Assembly: GCA_031363055.1 (NCBI GenBank)
Contig: JANLTP010000241.1
Span: forward strand, 1-64,000
Length of the DNA: 64,000 nt
Reading direction: 5' to 3'
From: JANLTP01 sp031363055
GTDB lineage: Bacteria; Pseudomonadota; Gammaproteobacteria; Burkholderiales; Burkholderiaceae_E
The notes beneath the pieces were generated by a model that saw nothing but the letters and a program-made list of their open reading frames with translations, did no database searches and was not told the origin of the DNA. The translations under genes and the position numbers were made by a program. The number at the start of each line of letters is the position of its first letter. Positions within the stretch are counted from its first letter, which is position 1. Of this stretch, positions 26,725-35,401 are shown one piece after another.

Positions 26725-27759
26725 ATGAATGGAACATTAGTCCTGAACGGCACGAAAACGGCGCTGGCACTGATCGCGGGGTCGTTGCTATTCTGCTCAA
26801 GCGGAGTATGGGCGGCTGACTTGATTACCTGGAAGCTGGATTGGACTCTGGTCGAATCGCGCACAGAATCAAAACTGGTCAAGCAGTTTGTTGAACGAGT
26901 TAACCAGCGGACCGAAGGCAAGTTCAAGATCGAGGTAGCGTACGGTGGCTCGTTGGGTATCAATCAAGCCGATGGTCTACGAGCCCTCAAATCGGGCGGC
27001 GTTGATATGTCGCTGCTTTATGCCGGGTATCTGTTCCGGGATCTGCCGGAATTGGGATTCGCATATGCCACGGCAGCAGCCGAGACTCGCGAGCAAGTTC
27101 GAAAAGTCGCACCGGTCTTGGCGCAGATTAATGCCGAGGGATATTCGACCTGGGAGGTTACGACCGTCGCCAACGTCATGATTCCAACCTTCAATTGGCA
27201 CATGATGTGCAAGACGCCAGTCAGCGATCTGAAGACGCTTCGCACCAAAAAACTGCGTGCCAACGAAAAGAGCTTTCTGGATGCGATGGCCATTCTCAAG
27301 GTCCAGGCACAAATCGTTCCGCAAACCGAGACTTATCTGGCGTTGCAGACGGGCGTCATCGATTGCACGATTTATCCGGTTGCGATTGCCAAGACGATCT
27401 CGCTGCATGAAGTGGCCAAGAATGCCTCGCTGGTCCTTCTTCACTCGGCCATGCCGATTGCCATAGGGGTTAGTAATGCGAAATGGAACTCGCTCGATCC
27501 GGCTATCCGCCAGGTTCTGACAGAGGAAGGCCAGTGGTTGTGGCAACGCTCGCTGGATGACGCCCTTGACGCCAAGATCATGGACGGGCTGGACAAGAAC
27601 ACACTCGATACGACGGAAATCAAGCTATTGACGCCGTTTCCCGCTGATGAGCGCAGAATGTTCAATGAAGCGATCATCAAGATTTGGGCTGAGCAAGCGG
27701 CCAAAATCGGCAAACGCGCGCCGCAATGGCGTGAACGGGTATTGAAGGCGATGCAGTGA
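26725..27759 (+). CDS. TRAP transporter substrate-binding protein (DctP)
   Basis: A 344-residue periplasmic binding protein. ATG 26725 is preferred because a GAGGAG ribosome site lies 6 nt upstream; ATG 26719 is too close to it. A signal sequence ends at VWAA. Family blocks are KQFVERVNQRTEGKFKIEV, the LRTKKLRANEKSFLDAM segment, and LALQTGVIDCTIY. It follows the DSD1 gene by 49 bp and precedes its DctQ partner by 7 bp, so the transporter is complete. The ligand is probably a carboxylate; the operon suggests an amino-acid-like one. Confidence 0.9.
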   Translation: MNGTLVLNGTKTALALIAGSLLFCSSGVWAADLITWKLDWTLVESRTESKLVKQFVERVNQRTEGKFKIEVAYGGSLGINQADGLRALKSGGVDMSLLYAGYLFRDLPELGFAYATAAAETREQVRKVAPVLAQINAEGYSTWEVTTVANVMIPTFNWHMMCKTPVSDLKTLRTKKLRANEKSFLDAMAILKVQAQIVPQTETYLALQTGVIDCTIYPVAIAKTISLHEVAKNASLVLLHSAMPIAIGVSNAKWNSLDPAIRQVLTEEGQWLWQRSLDDALDAKIMDGLDKNTLDTTEIKLLTPFPADERRMFNEAIIKIWAEQAAKIGKRAPQWRERVLKAMQ

Positions 27760-27766
27760 GCCGAAA

Positions 27767-28297
27767 GTGAAGCACCGACTGGAGGCCGCACTCTCTTCGG
27801 TATCCCGCCTGCTGCTCGGTGCCGCAGCAGTGGCAGTTTTGACGATGACCGCATTGGTCGCGCTGTCGGCTTTCATGCGTTACTTCGTGGGCAGTCCATT
27901 CGCCTTCACCGAGGAGTTGGTTGCGTTACTGTACCTGGCGATGGTTTTTTTCACCATTCCCATTGGTACCCTGCGTCGCGAGCATATCGTCGTATCCGTC
28001 TGCGTTGAGCGTACAGCGCCAAAGACGCAGCGAGTGTTGGCAGTACTCGCCGCAATCATTACGGTCGCTTTCGCAGTCTGGTTCGTGTATGAAACCTACG
28101 CCTTCGCTGCATTTTCAAGGACGCTCGAAGCGCGTTCCGACCACGTCGGTATCTTGCTTTGGCCGTGGATGGCGATCATGCCAGCAACCATGACATTGGT
28201 CGGCGTCATCGCAATCGTCCGCGGTTTCGGTTCGCTATCCAATTTAATCGCGGGTACTGATGGCGCACCGGAAAATCCCAGCGGCGATCGGCTGTAA
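27767..28297 (+). CDS. TRAP transporter small permease (DctQ)
   Basis: A 176-residue DctQ subunit, GTG start at 27767. It has four predicted helices, with LSAFMRYFVGSPFAFTEELV and GTLRREHIVVSVCVERT as the family blocks. Its stop overlaps the large permease start by one base (TAATG), indicating coupled translation. It carries a short hydrophilic C-terminal tail. Confidence 0.88.
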   Translation: MKHRLEAALSSVSRLLLGAAAVAVLTMTALVALSAFMRYFVGSPFAFTEELVALLYLAMVFFTIPIGTLRREHIVVSVCVERTAPKTQRVLAVLAAIITVAFAVWFVYETYAFAAFSRTLEARSDHVGILLWPWMAIMPATMTLVGVIAIVRGFGSLSNLIAGTDGAPENPSGDRL

Positions 28298-29586
28298 TGT
28301 TGACGCTGGTGCTCGGCGGGTCGCTGTTCAGTATGGCGCTGGTCGGCGCCGCGTTGGGCGCCGCTATGGGGCTGACCGGATTCATTATTCTGAAATTTTT
28401 TGCTGGCGGGGCGACTGATCTGGGTGTGCTTGCCGTCTGGAACCAATCCAACAGTTTTATTTTCAGTGCAGTACCCATGTTCATCCTGCTGGGTGATCTG
28501 TTGGTGGCCAGTGGTTTGAGCGCTCGAATTTATGGCGCAGTCGCGCCACTGTTCGAGCGGATTCCGGGTCGACTGCTCCATTCGAATATCGCTGTGTCGA
28601 CCCTGTTCGGTGCAGTTAGTGGCTCGAGCGCAGCGACTTCGGCTGCCGTCGGCTCGGTGGCCTATCCCGAACTCGAATCCCGCGGCTACTTCCCGGCGTC
28701 GGTCGCTGCCTCGCTGGCGGCAGGCGGCACACTCGGTCTGTTGATTCCGCCGAGTCTTTCGTTGTTGATCTTCGGTGCCTGGCAGGATGTTTCGATCGGG
28801 CGTTTATTTCTCGCCGGCGTGTTTCCCGGCCTGATGATGGCGGCGCTCTTCATGCTTTACATTTGGGTCGACGCATTTCGACGTCCGAATTTGCAGCCGC
28901 CGCCGGTTGCCTACGTCAGTGTTGTCCGGATGCTGCGTGGGCTGCTGGGACTTTGGCCGCTATTGATACTCGCAGTCAGCGTCCTCGGAAGCATCTATCT
29001 GGGCTTCGCGACGCCGACCGAGGCAGCAGGCTTGGGCGTAGTTGCCGCCATCCTGTTGGGCTTCACAGTTGGCGACTTGACGATCAAACGCGTGGCTGAT
29101 GCGGCGATTAGCTCAATCGCCAGCTTCGGAGCGATTGCGTTCATTCTGATGGGAGCAGCCATCTTGAGTCAGGCCGTTACGCTGGTGGGACTGTCTGCAA
29201 AGATCGTTCAATTGACGAATTCGTTCAATTTGTCTCGGTACGAATTGTTAGTGGCTGTCATGTTGTTTTACCTGCTGATGGGAATCTTTTTCGACGGCAT
29301 ATCCCTGATGCTCACCACGGTGCCGTTCGTCTATCCGGTGATGGTCGCCGCCGGCTATGATCCGGTCTGGATCGGGGTCTTCGTGACCATCATGGTCGAG
29401 ATCGGAATGTTGACACCCCCGGTGGGCGTCAATCTCTTTATCATGCTTGCGATCACACGCGGCAAGGTATCTCTGGGCCAGCTCTCGAGCGAATGTCTAC
29501 CCTATTGGATGATGCTACTGGTCGGCACAGCGCTGTTGGCGGTGTTTCCAAAAATTGCCCTTTTTCTTCCGCAGATGTTTTATTGA
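28297..29586 (+). CDS. TRAP transporter large permease (DctM)
   Basis: A 429-residue polytopic membrane subunit. Signature segments include AVPMFILLGDLLVASGLS, FGAVSGSSAATSAAVGSVAYP, AGGTLGLLIPPSLSLLIFG, FATPTEAAGLGVVAA, and TPPVGVNLFIM near the end. It completes the transporter with the two upstream genes. An alpha/beta hydrolase starts 43 bp downstream and is probably in the same transcript. Confidence 0.9.
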   Translation: MLTLVLGGSLFSMALVGAALGAAMGLTGFIILKFFAGGATDLGVLAVWNQSNSFIFSAVPMFILLGDLLVASGLSARIYGAVAPLFERIPGRLLHSNIAVSTLFGAVSGSSAATSAAVGSVAYPELESRGYFPASVAASLAAGGTLGLLIPPSLSLLIFGAWQDVSIGRLFLAGVFPGLMMAALFMLYIWVDAFRRPNLQPPPVAYVSVVRMLRGLLGLWPLLILAVSVLGSIYLGFATPTEAAGLGVVAAILLGFTVGDLTIKRVADAAISSIASFGAIAFILMGAAILSQAVTLVGLSAKIVQLTNSFNLSRYELLVAVMLFYLLMGIFFDGISLMLTTVPFVYPVMVAAGYDPVWIGVFVTIMVEIGMLTPPVGVNLFIMLAITRGKVSLGQLSSECLPYWMMLLVGTALLAVFPKIALFLPQMFY

Positions 29587-29629
29587 GCATCGCACTGCTA
29601 GTCCAACCTGAGTTAACAACGAGGCCGTG

Positions 29630-30613
29630 ATGCAAGAAGCCATACATGTGATTGCGCAGTTCCAATTCGAAAACGGAGCAACGCTGAAGGATTTGCAGGT
29701 GGGCTATGTGACACACGGTGCACTAAACGCACGCAAGGACAACGCGATTCTTGTTACTCATGGTACGAGTGCAAACCGGCATACGTTTGATCCGTACATC
29801 GGTCCGGGCAAAGCCTTCGATACACGCCGGTACTTCGTCATCGCAGTCGATGCCATCGGTGGCGGAACGTCGTCTTCGCCGAAGGACGGTCTGGGCGTTG
29901 ACTTTCCGCGTTACACGATTCGAGATATGGTTAAAGCGCAGCTTGAGCTGATCACACACGGATTGGGGCTGTCGGGAATCCTGGCAACAGGCGGCTCCTC
30001 CATGGGCGCATTCCAGGCACTTGAATGGGGAGTCACGTTCCCGGATTTCGCGAAAGGACTGCTTCTGATCGTACCGGCGGCGAAGGCACCGAACAACATC
30101 AAGGCTGTTATCGACACCATGTTCGAGATCGTCAAGCTAGATCCGAAATGGAACGGCGGACGATATACGGAAAACCCGACACGAGGCTTGACGGCTGCCG
30201 GTATGTTGTTCGGAACCTGGTTTCTCAGCGATGAGTATCTGGAGTCGATGCAAACACCGGCTACCTACGAGGAAGCCCTGAAGGTGATGGCGAAGGTTTT
30301 CGTGAATTGGGACGCCGTGAGTTTGATGTGGCGCTATCTCGCCTCGCGCGAACACGATGCGTCGAAGCCCTATGCAGGCGATATGAAGAAGGCGCTGGGC
30401 AGAGTGAACGCAAAAACACTCGTGATGCCCAGCGCCACTGACCGCGTGTTGCCGCTCTTCGGCGCACACGAGCTGCGCGACGGGATTGCCGGCGCGCTAT
30501 ATCAGGAAATACCTTCCGTCATGGGACACATGGCACAGAATCCTGCCGATACGAGTTCCAGCGAGCATCAGTTCGTTGCTGCGACGATTTCGCGGTTTCT
30601 GTCCGACCTTTAA
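29630..30613 (+). CDS. Alpha/beta hydrolase, MetX-like fold
   Basis: A 327-residue alpha/beta hydrolase related to homoserine O-acetyltransferases and to hydrolases annotated as MetX-like. HGTSANRHTFDPYIGPGKA forms the oxyanion region, GGSSMGAFQALEW is the nucleophile elbow with the Ser, PSATDRVLPL carries the acid, and MGHMAQNP the His. ATG 29630 has GAGG 5 nt upstream. The MetX signature around the acyl-CoA site is not clear, so hydrolysis rather than acyl transfer is as likely. As last gene of the TRAP operon it may release the imported amino acid from an ester or amide. Its stop overlaps the stop of the convergent dehydrogenase. Confidence 0.8.
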   Translation: MQEAIHVIAQFQFENGATLKDLQVGYVTHGALNARKDNAILVTHGTSANRHTFDPYIGPGKAFDTRRYFVIAVDAIGGGTSSSPKDGLGVDFPRYTIRDMVKAQLELITHGLGLSGILATGGSSMGAFQALEWGVTFPDFAKGLLLIVPAAKAPNNIKAVIDTMFEIVKLDPKWNGGRYTENPTRGLTAAGMLFGTWFLSDEYLESMQTPATYEEALKVMAKVFVNWDAVSLMWRYLASREHDASKPYAGDMKKALGRVNAKTLVMPSATDRVLPLFGAHELRDGIAGALYQEIPSVMGHMAQNPADTSSSEHQFVAATISRFLSDL

Positions 30614-31578
30614 ATGCACGGCTTCTTGCTCCCGACCACCACCGGATAGTCCGGGCGGCCGGTGCGCATCCAACTGACGATATTCATGGCGGCCTTGCGG
30701 CGCAGTTCGACTTCCGATTCTGCCGAATAAAAGGCACTGTGCGGACTCAGCAACACGCGCGCATCGCGCAGCAGCGGTGAATCGGCCGCCACCGGTTCGA
30801 CCGGCAGGACATCGAGTCCGACGCCGGCAAATCGGTCGGCTTTGAGCTCGACCGCCAGATCGTCGACATTGACGATGGCGCCGCGTGCGGTGTTGACCAG
30901 GTACGATCCGGGCTTCATGAGCTGCAGAAGTTCACGATTGATGACACCACGCGTCTCGTCGTTCAACAGGCAATGCACCGAGATCGCATCGGCCTCGGTA
31001 AATAATTGCTCCTTCGAGACGCGCTCAACATAAGCTGGGAAGTCGCCCTCTATCAAATACGGGTCGTATGCGATGACTCGCTTGAAGAGATTGCGCGACA
31101 AATGCGCAAATCGTTTGCCGATTCGGCCCAGCCCGAACACACCGACCGTCAGGTTCGACGCTCGCGGAATTTTGCCGGCCGTGGTGTAGTGCCAGTTACC
31201 GCTACGGATGTCCTGATCGTAACGAGCGATATTGCGGATCAATGAAAGCAGCATCGCGAGTGCGTGCGTCGAGACCTCGCCGACACCATAGTCGGGCGAA
31301 TTGGCCAGCCAAACGCCAAAGCGTGCGGCATCCGGCGCGCTGATGGTGTCGTAGCCGGCACCGATTCGCGAGCACAGTCCGATTTCGGGTCGAGCCGCAA
31401 ACACTTTTGCATTGATAGGCGCATATTGAATCAACAGAGCCTCGCAGCCTATCGAATGGGCAATGACGTCGTCTTCGGTCTTGCATTGAGCTTCGATCAG
31501 TTCAATGCCGGCGGCGCGAAAAATTCCACGTTCGAGCGAAACATCACCCATATCCTGATCGGTAAACAAAACTTTCAT
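30610..31578 (-). CDS. D-2-hydroxyacid dehydrogenase, CtBP-like
   Basis: A 322-residue NAD-dependent dehydrogenase of the C-terminal-binding-protein-like branch. The Rossmann motif GLGRIG follows TVGVF. Catalytic residues of the family are visible: Arg in NTARGAIVN, Glu in the LDVLPVEPV segment and His in LSPHSAFYS. The substrate loop is GAGYDTISAPDAA. Enzymes of this group reduce 2-keto acids or oxidise D-2-hydroxyacids. It is divergent from a TRAP operon that itself ends in another 2-hydroxyacid dehydrogenase, so both may serve the same hydroxyacid pathway. Confidence 0.88.
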   Translation of the reverse strand: MKVLFTDQDMGDVSLERGIFRAAGIELIEAQCKTEDDVIAHSIGCEALLIQYAPINAKVFAARPEIGLCSRIGAGYDTISAPDAARFGVWLANSPDYGVGEVSTHALAMLLSLIRNIARYDQDIRSGNWHYTTAGKIPRASNLTVGVFGLGRIGKRFAHLSRNLFKRVIAYDPYLIEGDFPAYVERVSKEQLFTEADAISVHCLLNDETRGVINRELLQLMKPGSYLVNTARGAIVNVDDLAVELKADRFAGVGLDVLPVEPVAADSPLLRDARVLLSPHSAFYSAESEVELRRKAAMNIVSWMRTGRPDYPVVVGSKKPCI

Positions 31579-31615
31579 CGCTGGTTTGACTCAGTAATAG
31601 GCTCATCCGACTCGA

Positions 31616-31664
31616 TTGACAGCTTACCAGCGTTCGCTTACATTGGAATGGTAGCGCTTTCATT
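31616..31664 (+). promoter_or_regulatory. Sigma70-like promoter with LacI-type operator
   Basis: TTGACA (31616-31621), a 17-base spacer and TACATT (31639-31644) form a promoter. Two bases later comes AATGGTAGCGCTTTCATT (31647-31664), a two-mismatch palindrome centred on AGCGCT. This is the classic form of a LacI/GalR-family operator and is placed to block transcription. It lies 33-81 bp upstream of the DctP start. No LacI-family gene is in the window. Confidence 0.65.
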
Positions 31665-31696
31665 TCTGCACAAGAAATAACAAGAGGAGAGGCAAC

Positions 31697-32683
31697 ATGA
31701 ACACATGGTTAACCCGGATTGCGACAACAGGGCTTTGGGTCTCGGCGCTGACGTTTTCGAGTCTGGCGCAGGCGCAAGTGACGTTGACCTTCGGTGGCTC
31801 CGATGCCATTGGGTCGGTGCTCGATCGAAGCAACGCCCTATTCACCAAACTGGTCAATGAACGCGCCGCCGGCAAGCTCAAGGTCAATTTTATTCAAGGC
31901 GAACAACTGGGCAACGATGTGCAGGTGATCGAGCAGATGATGAAAGGCTCGGTGCATATCTACGGCGATGTGCTCGATTGGTACTCGAACTGGGTCAAGG
32001 ATTTCGCTATCCTTGCCTGGGGCTTCACGTTTCGCGATAACGATCATTACCAGAAATTTCTCGACTCCGACACCTTCGCAAAACTCGCTGAAGAGTTGAG
32101 AACCAAACACGGCCTGCGAATTCTGGCGTCGGCGCCGACGCAGCCGCGGATCTTGTTCGCCAAAAAAGCAGTCAATTCGCCGGCCGATCTGGCCGATGTG
32201 AAAATGCGTATTCCGGAGATCAAGACCTACCTGAATCTTTGGCAAACCTTGGGCGCAAAGCCGGCTCGGGTTGCTTGGGCCGAAGTCTTTCTCGGCTTGA
32301 AGACGGGGGTCATCGATGCTGCCGAAGGACCGATCTCGGCCGCGTATGCGCAGAAGTTCCACACCGCCGCGACTTCGGTCATGCGAACCGATCACCTGAT
32401 CTCGTCGCAACACATCACGATCAACGAGAAGGCCTACACTGCCTTGCCCGCCGATCTGCAAAAAATTCTCGTTGATGCCGCCCGGGAGTCGATCGCCTGG
32501 GGACGCAAGACCTCCGAGGCTGACACCGATGAGGTGTCCCGAAAAATGGCCGACGAAGGCGCCAAGGTTATCAATGTGAATCGTGCGCCGTTTGCGGACA
32601 AGGCGATTGCGGCGGTTGATGCGATGGAAAAAGAGGGTGCCTGGTCGACCGGCTTGTGGAAGCAGATTCGCGATCTCAAGTGA
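31697..32683 (+). CDS. TRAP transporter substrate-binding protein (DctP)
   Basis: A 328-residue periplasmic binding protein with a signal sequence cleaved near AQAQ. The blocks LTFGGSDAIGSVLDRSNALF at the mature N-terminus, VKMRIPEIKTYLNLWQTLGA and FLGLKTGVIDAAEGPIS match the DctP family; the Arg in KMRIP is the usual carboxylate anchor. An AAGAGGAGAGG ribosome site precedes ATG 31697. It heads a transporter and dehydrogenase operon behind a LacI-type operator, which points to a sugar acid or hydroxyacid ligand. Confidence 0.92.
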   Translation: MNTWLTRIATTGLWVSALTFSSLAQAQVTLTFGGSDAIGSVLDRSNALFTKLVNERAAGKLKVNFIQGEQLGNDVQVIEQMMKGSVHIYGDVLDWYSNWVKDFAILAWGFTFRDNDHYQKFLDSDTFAKLAEELRTKHGLRILASAPTQPRILFAKKAVNSPADLADVKMRIPEIKTYLNLWQTLGAKPARVAWAEVFLGLKTGVIDAAEGPISAAYAQKFHTAATSVMRTDHLISSQHITINEKAYTALPADLQKILVDAARESIAWGRKTSEADTDEVSRKMADEGAKVINVNRAPFADKAIAAVDAMEKEGAWSTGLWKQIRDLK

Positions 32684-32705
32684 CGGCATTGGGGCGCTTG
32701 ACGAG

Positions 32706-33329
32706 ATGACCGCCGGTTTCCTGAACGGCTGGTGGCGCGTGGTGCGTTTCATCGGGCACGTCGAGCGACTCGCCGGCGTGACGCTGATCGCCGCCATCGT
32801 GGTCACGATTACGATTCAGGTGATTACGCGTTACTTCTTCGGCCGACCACTGGTCTGGGTCGAGGAGCTGGCCCAGTATTCGTTCATCTGGATGGTGTTC
32901 ATCGGCGCAGCCCTGGGCTTCAAGGAGCTGCGCCACATTCGCATCGACACCTTCGTCGAGAAGTTGCCTCTGCCTTTGCAGTCGCTCTGGCGGGCTGCGT
33001 TGTATGCGCTGATGACTTCAGCGACCTTGCTGCTGGCGTTCTACGCCTGGGACATCATGGCGATCGAAGGCAAGAGCAATACCGTGTCGCTGCCGATCGA
33101 AGTGCCGCGCATGTGGTTCTACTCGGTGCCCATGTGTGTCTCGATGCTGTCGATATCATTCACGGGCCTTTACTTTGTCGTCGGGTACGGCGTGCGTGCA
33201 TTCACGGGCCTGGAACTTGATGCAGAGCGCGATGTCGTGCGGCGACGCTTGCGGGACGCTGAAGACGAAGCGATCGAACTAGCCAAATATGACGCGGTGG
33301 CGCAAGCGCGCTCCGGGCCAGGGCGCTAG
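32706..33329 (+). CDS. TRAP transporter small permease (DctQ)
   Basis: A 207-residue DctQ subunit starting at ATG 32706, 22 bp after the binding protein. VITRYFFGRPLVWVEELAQY and LGFKELRHIRIDTFVEKLP are the family blocks. It has a charged C-terminal tail of about 35 residues (RDVVRRRLRDAEDEA) not usual in short DctQ proteins. The large permease follows 3 bp later. Confidence 0.9.
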   Translation: MTAGFLNGWWRVVRFIGHVERLAGVTLIAAIVVTITIQVITRYFFGRPLVWVEELAQYSFIWMVFIGAALGFKELRHIRIDTFVEKLPLPLQSLWRAALYALMTSATLLLAFYAWDIMAIEGKSNTVSLPIEVPRMWFYSVPMCVSMLSISFTGLYFVVGYGVRAFTGLELDAERDVVRRRLRDAEDEAIELAKYDAVAQARSGPGR

Positions 33330-33332
33330 CTG

Positions 33333-34613
33333 ATGGCCATCACGCTCATGTTTGTGGTCATGTTCGGGCTCATTGCGCTCGAGATGCCGGTCGCCTTTGC
33401 GCTGATCCTGGCCTCGCTGAGTTATTTGTTTTTTGGCTCGATGGTGCCGCCTTCGATTGTGGTGCAACGCATGGCACCTGGCATTGACAGCTTTCCGTTG
33501 CTCGCCATTCCGCTGTTTGTGCTGGCCGGCAATCTGCTCAATGTCGGTGGCATCGCAACGCGCATTTTCGAATTTGCGATTGCTGTCGTCGGTCATCTTC
33601 GTGGTGGCTTGGCGCAGGTCAATATCTTCGCCTCGTTGATCTTCGCTGGTATGTCCGGCGTCGCACAGGCAGACGCCGCCGGCCTGGGCACCGTCGAGAT
33701 TCGGGCGATGAAGCGCGAGGGATTCGACCCAGCGTTTGCCGCTGCCTGTAGCGCTGCGTCGGCAATCGTTGGGCCGATCATTCCGCCGTCGGTCATCATG
33801 GTGGTGTACGGGGTACTCGCGCAAGTCTCGATCGGCGATCTTTTTCTGGCCGGCATCGTGCCCGGTTTTCTGATTGGCGGCTTGTTGATGTTGACCGTCT
33901 ACGCGCTGGTGATTACGGGCCGCGTGCATGCGCCGGTGCAACCGCGGCAATCTCTGCCAGCGTTAGGACGCAGTTTCGTGCGCGCGGTGCCGCCGTTATT
34001 GGCGCCGGTGATTCTGGTCACCGGTTTATTGATTGGTTTTGCGACACCGACTGAACTGGGCGCCATAACGGTTGTCTACGCAACCGTGCTGGGCTTTGTT
34101 TATCGTGAGCTCAACTTTGCAAAGCTGCTCAAATGCCTGACCGATACAGTAATCAGCAGCGGTGTGCTGGTGTTCATCATGTCGGCTGCGGTGCCGTTTG
34201 GATGGGCGATTGCGGTCAACAATGTACCGGCACAATTGTCCGAAACGCTGTTGTCGTTGACCCAGAACAAGTGGCTGATCCTGCTGCTCATCAACCTCTT
34301 GTTGCTGATCGTCGGCTGCTTCATGGAGACCACCGCCATTTTGCTGATTGCAGTACCGACCTTTCTGCCGCTTATCTTGCAACTCGGCATTGACCCGGTT
34401 CATTTTGGTCTGATCATTATTTTGAATCTGTTGATTGGTGCTGCCACGCCGCCCTTCGGTGTGTTGCTGTTCATCGTTCAGGATATTGCCAAGGTCAGCT
34501 TTGGCCAAATTGTGCGCGCCATGTTGCCGTTTTACGTGCCGCTCGGTATTGCGCTGATTTTGATTACCTACTGGCCGTCCCTGTCGCTTTGGTTACCGAA
34601 AATGCTTAAATAG
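33333..34613 (+). CDS. TRAP transporter large permease (DctM)
   Basis: A 426-residue polytopic DctM subunit. Blocks include LEMPVAFALILASLSY, DSFPLLAIPLFVLAGNLLN, FAGMSGVAQADAAGLGTVEI, GPIIPPSVIMVVYG, FATPTELGAITVVYA and TPPFGVLLFIVQDIA. It completes the P-Q-M transporter. The SDR gene follows after 38 bp. Confidence 0.92.
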   Translation: MAITLMFVVMFGLIALEMPVAFALILASLSYLFFGSMVPPSIVVQRMAPGIDSFPLLAIPLFVLAGNLLNVGGIATRIFEFAIAVVGHLRGGLAQVNIFASLIFAGMSGVAQADAAGLGTVEIRAMKREGFDPAFAAACSAASAIVGPIIPPSVIMVVYGVLAQVSIGDLFLAGIVPGFLIGGLLMLTVYALVITGRVHAPVQPRQSLPALGRSFVRAVPPLLAPVILVTGLLIGFATPTELGAITVVYATVLGFVYRELNFAKLLKCLTDTVISSGVLVFIMSAAVPFGWAIAVNNVPAQLSETLLSLTQNKWLILLLINLLLLIVGCFMETTAILLIAVPTFLPLILQLGIDPVHFGLIIILNLLIGAATPPFGVLLFIVQDIAKVSFGQIVRAMLPFYVPLGIALILITYWPSLSLWLPKMLK

Positions 34614-34651
34614 TGTTTTCTCAGTAGCGGTTGGTTCAAAGAAGGCAGGCT

Positions 34652-35401
34652 ATGAATTCGATTGATCTGAAGGGCCGCGTCGCCGTCGTGACCGGCGGCG
34701 CGTCCGGCATCGGTGCTGGCGTTGCGCAGCGCTTTGCCGCCAGCGGCGCGCGGGTAGCCATTTGGGACATCAACCCGCAGGCAGCGGTCAGGGCTGCAGC
34801 GTCGCTCGAAGGTGCGGGTCACCTGGGCGTTGCCGTCGATGTGACCGACGAGGCCTCGGTGGCTGCGGCCACCGCCACCAGCGTCAAGACATTCGGGCGC
34901 CTCGACGTGTTGGTGTGCAGTGCCGGCATTACTGGCCCGAACCTCACCACCTGGGAATACGGCGTCGCTGATTGGCGCAAGGTCATGGAGGTGAACATCA
35001 ACGGTGTTTTCCTGTGTAACCGCGCCGTGGTTCCCGAAATGCTGAAAAATGATTACGGTCGCATCATCAACATTGCGTCGGTGGCCGGCAAGGAGGGCAA
35101 TCCGAATGCCAGCGCCTACAGCACTTCAAAAGCGGCCGTGATCGGTCTGACCAAGTCGCTTGGCAAGGAACTGGCGAAAACCGGAATCCGGGTCAATTGT
35201 GTGACGCCGGCTGCGGTCAAGACCGCAATCTTCGATCAGATGAGTCAACAGCATATCGATTTCATGCTGTCGAAAATTCCGATGGCACGGTTCGGTCTTA
35301 TTGATGAAATCGCATCGATGATTGCCTGGCTGGCCTCCGAAGAGTGTTCATTCTCGACCGGCGCCGTCTTTGATTTGTCAGGTGGCCGTGCGACCTACTG
35401 A
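34652..35401 (+). CDS. Short-chain dehydrogenase/reductase
   Basis: A 249-residue classical SDR. TGGASGIGAG binds the cofactor, the catalytic Ser lies in INIASVAGKEG, and YSTSKAAVIG is the active-site YxxxK. It begins at ATG 34652 with GAAGGCAGG upstream. Its 3' end runs into the Ldh2-family gene, whose start region overlaps. As part of a TRAP operon with two other oxidoreductases it probably oxidises a hydroxyl of the imported compound. Confidence 0.9.
   Translation: MNSIDLKGRVAVVTGGASGIGAGVAQRFAASGARVAIWDINPQAAVRAAASLEGAGHLGVAVDVTDEASVAAATATSVKTFGRLDVLVCSAGITGPNLTTWEYGVADWRKVMEVNINGVFLCNRAVVPEMLKNDYGRIINIASVAGKEGNPNASAYSTSKAAVIGLTKSLGKELAKTGIRVNCVTPAAVKTAIFDQMSQQHIDFMLSKIPMARFGLIDEIASMIAWLASEECSFSTGAVFDLSGGRATY

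Noticed and set aside
26675..26725. A separate promoter for the DctP gene from a TTGACA at 26701
   Set aside because: The hexamer has no suitable -10 before the start codon; co-transcription with the DSD1 gene explains the layout.
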